From: Chrysomallon squamiferum
Lineage: Eukaryota > Mollusca > Gastropoda > Neomphalida > Peltospiridae
Reading direction: 5' to 3'
Assembly (NCBI GenBank): GCA_012295275.1
Contig: CM022677.1
Location: 7,593,400-7,657,399 of the forward strand
Length of the DNA stretch: 64,000 nt
This document shows, piece by piece, positions 59,600 to 64,000 of this stretch. The notes under the pieces are model-generated. The model saw only the letters and a list, made by a program, of their open reading frames with translations. It searched no databases and was not told the origin of the DNA. Position numbers and translations under genes: made by a program. How positions within the stretch are numbered: the first letter of the stretch is position 1; the number at the start of each line of letters is the position of its first letter.

Positions 59600-61490
59600 C
59601 TGCAAATATAAAACAAATAAAACAGTAAAAGACGACAGAATCTATTCTCTGCAGGAGTTCATCATCAGCAGCAGAAACATACTGCCACTGCTTCCAAAGA
59701 CATCCATTTTATAGCAGAAGGGAAGATGATAGAAAGTGTAAATGGGAAAATAAATGAAAATTAATAATAATTAAGATACCAGCTATAACATGCAAATTCC
59801 ACATATTTTAAAATACATTTTAAGTTAAAATTGTCCTTTTTCTCTCTCAAAATAAACTGATTCATCCACAAACATTAAACTTTTACAGAAGAGCAGTTTA
59901 CATTATAAAACCCCAGTTTACATGCTTTTAAACCCCAGTTTTCATTCATTAAGAATGATCCTGTATTTTTTATTTAACATGGCCTTAAGTAGACATTTTT
60001 TTTAGAAATGAGGTAAAAACAGTTACTTGCTGATAAAACTGCTGTCTGATGTTTTTTAAGCCAGTTATGTCTTTCATCACTATGATGCCAGTACCTTCAA
60101 ATAGTAACCATAGACATAAATGAATTCATTAGGTGGATATAGTTTTTACCGGAATAGAAAATTATTGTTTATATTTTTTAAATAAAATCTTTATACAAAA
60201 AAACTACAATAATAAAAAATAAAAAATAAAATAAAAAGATTGCAATTTTGGTATGAGGTATTTGTCTCACATGCCTTAATTTAGTTATGGCCATGTTTAA
60301 TATTTATTTGAAATCTTTCACTGTCATATAAATGATATTAAAATATTGTAAATGACAAAATTAATATATGATTTTTATATTGTCTTCATCTCTCAAGATT
60401 TTTATACAAGGAAGCCTTTTACTGATACTGGGAAAATTAATGTTTTCGACTCCCACATCATTTATGTCAGCTTTGAAAAAAATATTAAAAAATGTTGTAA
60501 TATCAGAAAACATAATAGGAAATATATCATCAGTAACTATTGCATACAGACATCATACGAACAAACCCTATGAAAACCTGAAGATCTAAGATTCTACTGT
60601 TTAAGTTAGTTTTCACTGGGAAGTTTATTTAATACACAGTTTTATTTATCTTATTTTATTTTATTTATTTTTAAAATTTTATTTATTTAATTATTTAATA
60701 TATGTTTACCATTTCACAAGCAAATCTGAAAAGAAAAACACCTACATTTTTACCACCTGTTTATTTATTTATTTATTACCTTAAACACTCAACACTGATA
60801 GTGTCAATCAATAAAAAAGAAACAAGAAGCAATCTTTCTCTTACAGTGATAATAAAGTTTATACAAAATAATTTCACCAACTGATTTGATTATTTATCCT
60901 AAAGTAACCTAATATTTGCAGCAGCAATTAAGTTTAAATCAAAATCCACTTTTCTTTTTCAAAATGAATATTTAATGGCCCACATTTGTTTTTTGGGCCA
61001 CCATATATTTTAGATGAGTTTTCAGCTCTGTGTGTGTGTTTTCCAATACTTGTCACAGTGTTTTTAAACCTCCTAGACATAACAACAAGAATAAATATTG
61101 GCTCTGTGACACCGAGACATTCTGGTAATTCCAAATAATCATGTTAAGACAATCCCATGTTGTTGTTTTTTGATGATTATAGGATTTGAACAGTAAACAC
61201 ATTCACAAGAAAAATTTAAAATGTTGAAAGAATTATAGAAATAAATGTAGATAAAAAAAAGGTTTGTCTTGAAAGTTCTGTTCTGCATTATTTCACTTTT
61301 ACCTTAGGCAATGGTTTCAATTTGTTTACATTAATTTCAGAGAAGTAACATGCTGCTGTTTGTTCAATTCCGTGTCTCCTACCAAGTTTACAGATCAACA
61401 AAATTCATTTTCTGTTGTTTTTTCATTTTAAAATGGGAACATAATCTCATCTGCATTACAGTTATTTTCAAAGATTAGCAGAATTAGTAA
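59600..61490. other. AT-rich spacer
   Basis: No exon or repeat of note is supported. Short open frames at 60352-60589 and 60702-60884 look random. Confidence 0.5.
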
Positions 61491-61499
61491 CAGACAGAC

Positions 61500-62340
61500 C
61501 ACCAATCACAGACTGTTCAGTTTCGTCCAACTAATGGAATTCGCCTCCAGCTTTTATAACCTGCAAGGATGAAATCTCACATACTTTTGTCATCCTGGCC
61601 AAGAACAAAACTAGAACGTTTCTTCTCCTGTTTTGTAGTTCATGTCATCACTGGTTTGTGAACAACATCTGATGATTTACCCTGATGTCATACAGTCATT
61701 TAAATCCACTTTACCATCCAAACCAAAGTTATAATAGTGAATTCACCACACTTTGTCAATCACAGCTGGAGTTGTTTGTTGAATAACTGCAGCTAAACAG
61801 AATCATGTTGCCAAATCAATGTAAGGAATGTAACCTGACTTCCATTTTTTTAGATCCAGAGCCACATCATTAAATTCTGATGCAAATGGAAAACACACGA
61901 TATGTCTGGATGAAGTTCTTTTGAATTTCGTGTATATATTGCAAGTTTCCTCCACTACATAAATTAATGCCAGCTCTTGAATCGTCGTTATCATTTACTT
62001 GTTTCAACAAATGTGTCACATCGCTGTAGTCGGCACCAGTTTTGATGATCTTCTTGTAAAAGTTGTCGTTCTCTGTGACACAAATCAGCTCCGTCTGGTA
62101 ACTTAAACGCTAACATATACGGCTGCAAGTTCGTCTTTTTTATATTTTCGTTAGCAAAGTCGCCATTCTATCGTCTTTCATCAACGCCGAGTTCACTAAA
62201 CACTTTATCAGGATGGACCCTTCACTTTCATGCAATGATAACGCTTTCACTATTTCTTTTTCCAAATCTATACTATTCTGCTAACGCTTTAATTTCATCC
62301 ATCCATCTGCTGTACGTTTTGTAACTTTCGGTCGGCGTCT
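61500..62340 (-). other. Degenerate coding-like region, unrecognised
   Basis: Less AT-rich than its surroundings. Minus-strand fragments in different frames read like protein: TPTESYKTYSRWMDEIKALA (62335-62275), KLPDGADL (about 62100), NFYKKIIKTGADYSDVTHLL (62060-62000), EFNDVALDLKKWKSGYIPY (61880-61815) and NFGLDGKVDLND (about 61730-61695), separated by stops. NFYKKIIKT also occurs in the exon at 59239-59115, so this may be a diverged duplicate of the coiled-coil gene's 5' part. The family was not identified. Confidence 0.35.
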
Positions 62341-63388
62341 TCAAATAAAAAAGAAATTAACAACAATGCCCTGTACCAAGATAAAATCCATCGTCAAACC
62401 CACACTTAAACGATACATTACTCCAAAAAACATGAATAACAAGCACTCCTTCCGATAGAGTTCCATACACAAATCCAACACCAAACGTAATTGGCTGAAT
62501 TATAAAACAGTGACCTATGATTTGATCTGTAATAAACATATCCATCCAATCAACACTATTATAAGTTCTGCTGCAATCAAACTCAATTACTGATTAACCA
62601 TCCCGTTGTGGAATGCACACCAATTTAAAAATGGTTTTGAAAAAAAAAAAAAAATCCATGTGCATTAACTTTATCTTAATATTTATAGTTACTTTTATTA
62701 TGTATTAATAAATATTGTATAAAAATGTATACTACTTTATTCAGTATTTACGTATTAGTTTACATTATATTTCTTATAAAACTTTTGTCATTTATTAAAA
62801 TAGAAATATATTTTAAAGTCAAAATGTAGAAGTATATTTACTTTTATATTCTCATAATTTTTAAAAATATTTAAAAAATCAATAAATAAATAAAAGAGAA
62901 AAATCTCAGGTCTTGTATTATTTTCCTGTGCAGTTTCTCCAGCTTAAAAAAGCACATTAATTTATATTTCTCCACATTTCTCTGCATCTCTTTATAGAAA
63001 AATAATACCTCCTTCTCTGACTATCTCTATGTTGAACAGTTTACATAATAACGTATCCAAGTAACATTATATATTTTATTAATTTATTATGCAATCTCGT
63101 GTTATCTCAAGTTATCAGTAAAAAAAGTATGTGACATCGTTCTAAAGTAAAAACATTTAATACCACTTGCAGAAACTATTTATATATTTGATAAATAAAA
63201 GATTCTCATTATGTTGTTTTCTATTATTCTCTAATCTATATAATATTGATAATTACAGAAATTATAAATGGTATTATGGTTAATGTTTTGTATGTAACAT
63301 TTTGAGATTATATATAAAAAAATAAAGAAAGGTCTTATTAGTGGAAGAAACGGGATCCCGCTGGGCTAAAATGAAATTTTTTTATCTA
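62341..63388. other. AT-rich spacer
   Basis: Nothing supportable beyond AT-rich sequence and a short poly-A run at 62641-62654. Confidence 0.5.
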
Positions 63389-63589
63389 TCACAGTTTAGT
63401 TACATTGAAAATTACAGATAGAGGCAAATCTTCTGGAGTCACAACGGTTATACTGTTTGTGTAATGACTAGCGCTATGGCCATAAGGTTGCAAGAAACCC
63501 AGGGGATATTTACCATGTTCTGATACATTACAACAATCAGCACTTGAGTTAGCTACTGAAGATTTATTTGATGCACTGACAACCGTCAT
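63389..63589 (-). CDS. Small open frame, possible exon, unrecognised
   Basis: 66 codons, compositionally more protein-like than its surroundings (Ser, Asn, Thr, Val and two adjacent Cys; YPLGFLQPYGHSASHYTNS near the middle, then PEDLPLSVIFNVTKL). It could be part of an extracellular beta-sandwich module, but no family motif is certain. Confidence 0.3.
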   Translation of the reverse strand: MTVVSASNKSSVANSSADCCNVSEHGKYPLGFLQPYGHSASHYTNSITVVTPEDLPLSVIFNVTKL

Positions 63590-64000
63590 GTGTTTTGAAA
63601 AAACTAATTAGTTTAGATGAATCGCTTTGATTTTGCTGATAAGAATATTCACACATGTCCCACACAGGCACTACAACAATGAAGAAGTGTTTTGATATTT
63701 ATTTGACAATGGAAATTCAGTTTAAATTCTAATTAAAAATGAAAATGTAGGTTTTTCTGTCTGTCCTTTTCTTTTTGTTATTTTTCTTTATTTTATTTTA
63801 TTTTTACTGAAAAGCAAGTTTATTAAATATGCATTTAATTATTACAAAGACATTAATAATAACTTAAAAAACAAAAACTTATTACACATTGTTAAAGTGA
63901 AAAAGTGAAGAGTAAACTCAAAAAGTAAGTTTATGCTAAACATTTCACTAGAGCAAAAAAAATGAAAATTTACTTTTCCACGTTCAATACCAAAATAGTG
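63590..64000. other. AT-rich window end
   Basis: No feature seen. Confidence 0.5.

Overview
The window is AT-rich, intron-dense animal DNA, crowded with microsatellites, minisatellites and decayed transposons. The recurring short motif GGGAGATAACTC, a thrombospondin-type exon and the mix of hAT, Tc1/mariner, Ty3/gypsy, MULE-like and RNase H-bearing LINE remnants suggest an invertebrate, most likely a mollusc (a cephalopod is possible but not shown). No intact multi-exon host gene is fully visible. Host content consists of single exons or chains of exons with splice-like borders.

Layout. 1.2-3.1 kb: broken hAT-like transposase (+). 3.5-4.3, 11.4-12.2 and 15.4-16.4 kb: exon-like segments on + that I do not recognise. 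5.2-8.3 kb: long degenerate GATA/TATC simple repeats and a 150-bp CT tract. 8.4-11.3 kb: a dispersed satellite-like repeat and a ~81-bp minisatellite. 12.7-14.5 kb: decayed Ty3/gypsy pol (+).

17.35-25.42 kb: the main feature, an endogenous parvovirus-like locus with all genes on the minus strand. Unit 1 is bounded by true inverted terminal repeats built of large palindromes (17.48-17.91 and 22.76-23.15 kb). Between them lie, in transcription order, a truncated hydrophobic leader ORF, a VP1-like capsid gene and an NS1-like gene with HUH and SF3 helicase motifs. Unit 2 (23.16-25.42 kb) is a clearly diverged leader plus capsid copy that lacks NS and is joined directly to the unit 1 repeat. NS and unit 1 VP carry stops and frameshifts. 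Unit 2 keeps a long open capsid core. The capsid-before-NS order is opposite to the usual parvovirus layout. The capsid polyadenylation signal and the NS TATA box share the same bases.

25.4-25.75 kb: LINE RNase H fragment (-) abutting the viral locus. 26-34 kb: microsatellites, a FLYWCH/MULE-like transposase fragment at 30.56-31.01 kb followed by degenerate telomere-like CCCTAA repeats, and a plausible last exon with a poly(A) signal at 33.9-34.3 kb. 34-41.8 kb: mostly AT-rich spacer and satellites. 41.83-41.98 kb: a TSP1 exon (-). 42.13-43.00 kb: a hAT element with a perfect 8-bp target duplication. 43.5-46.5 kb: duplicated segments, a 122-bp MITE present in one copy and absent from the other, and a ~67-bp minisatellite. 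48.15-59.6 kb: an exon chain (-) for a coiled-coil protein with an EF-hand-like N-terminal piece, with several premature stops. 50.3-51.5 kb: a Tc1/mariner remnant (+) inside that gene. 59.6-64 kb: spacer with two weak coding-like stretches.
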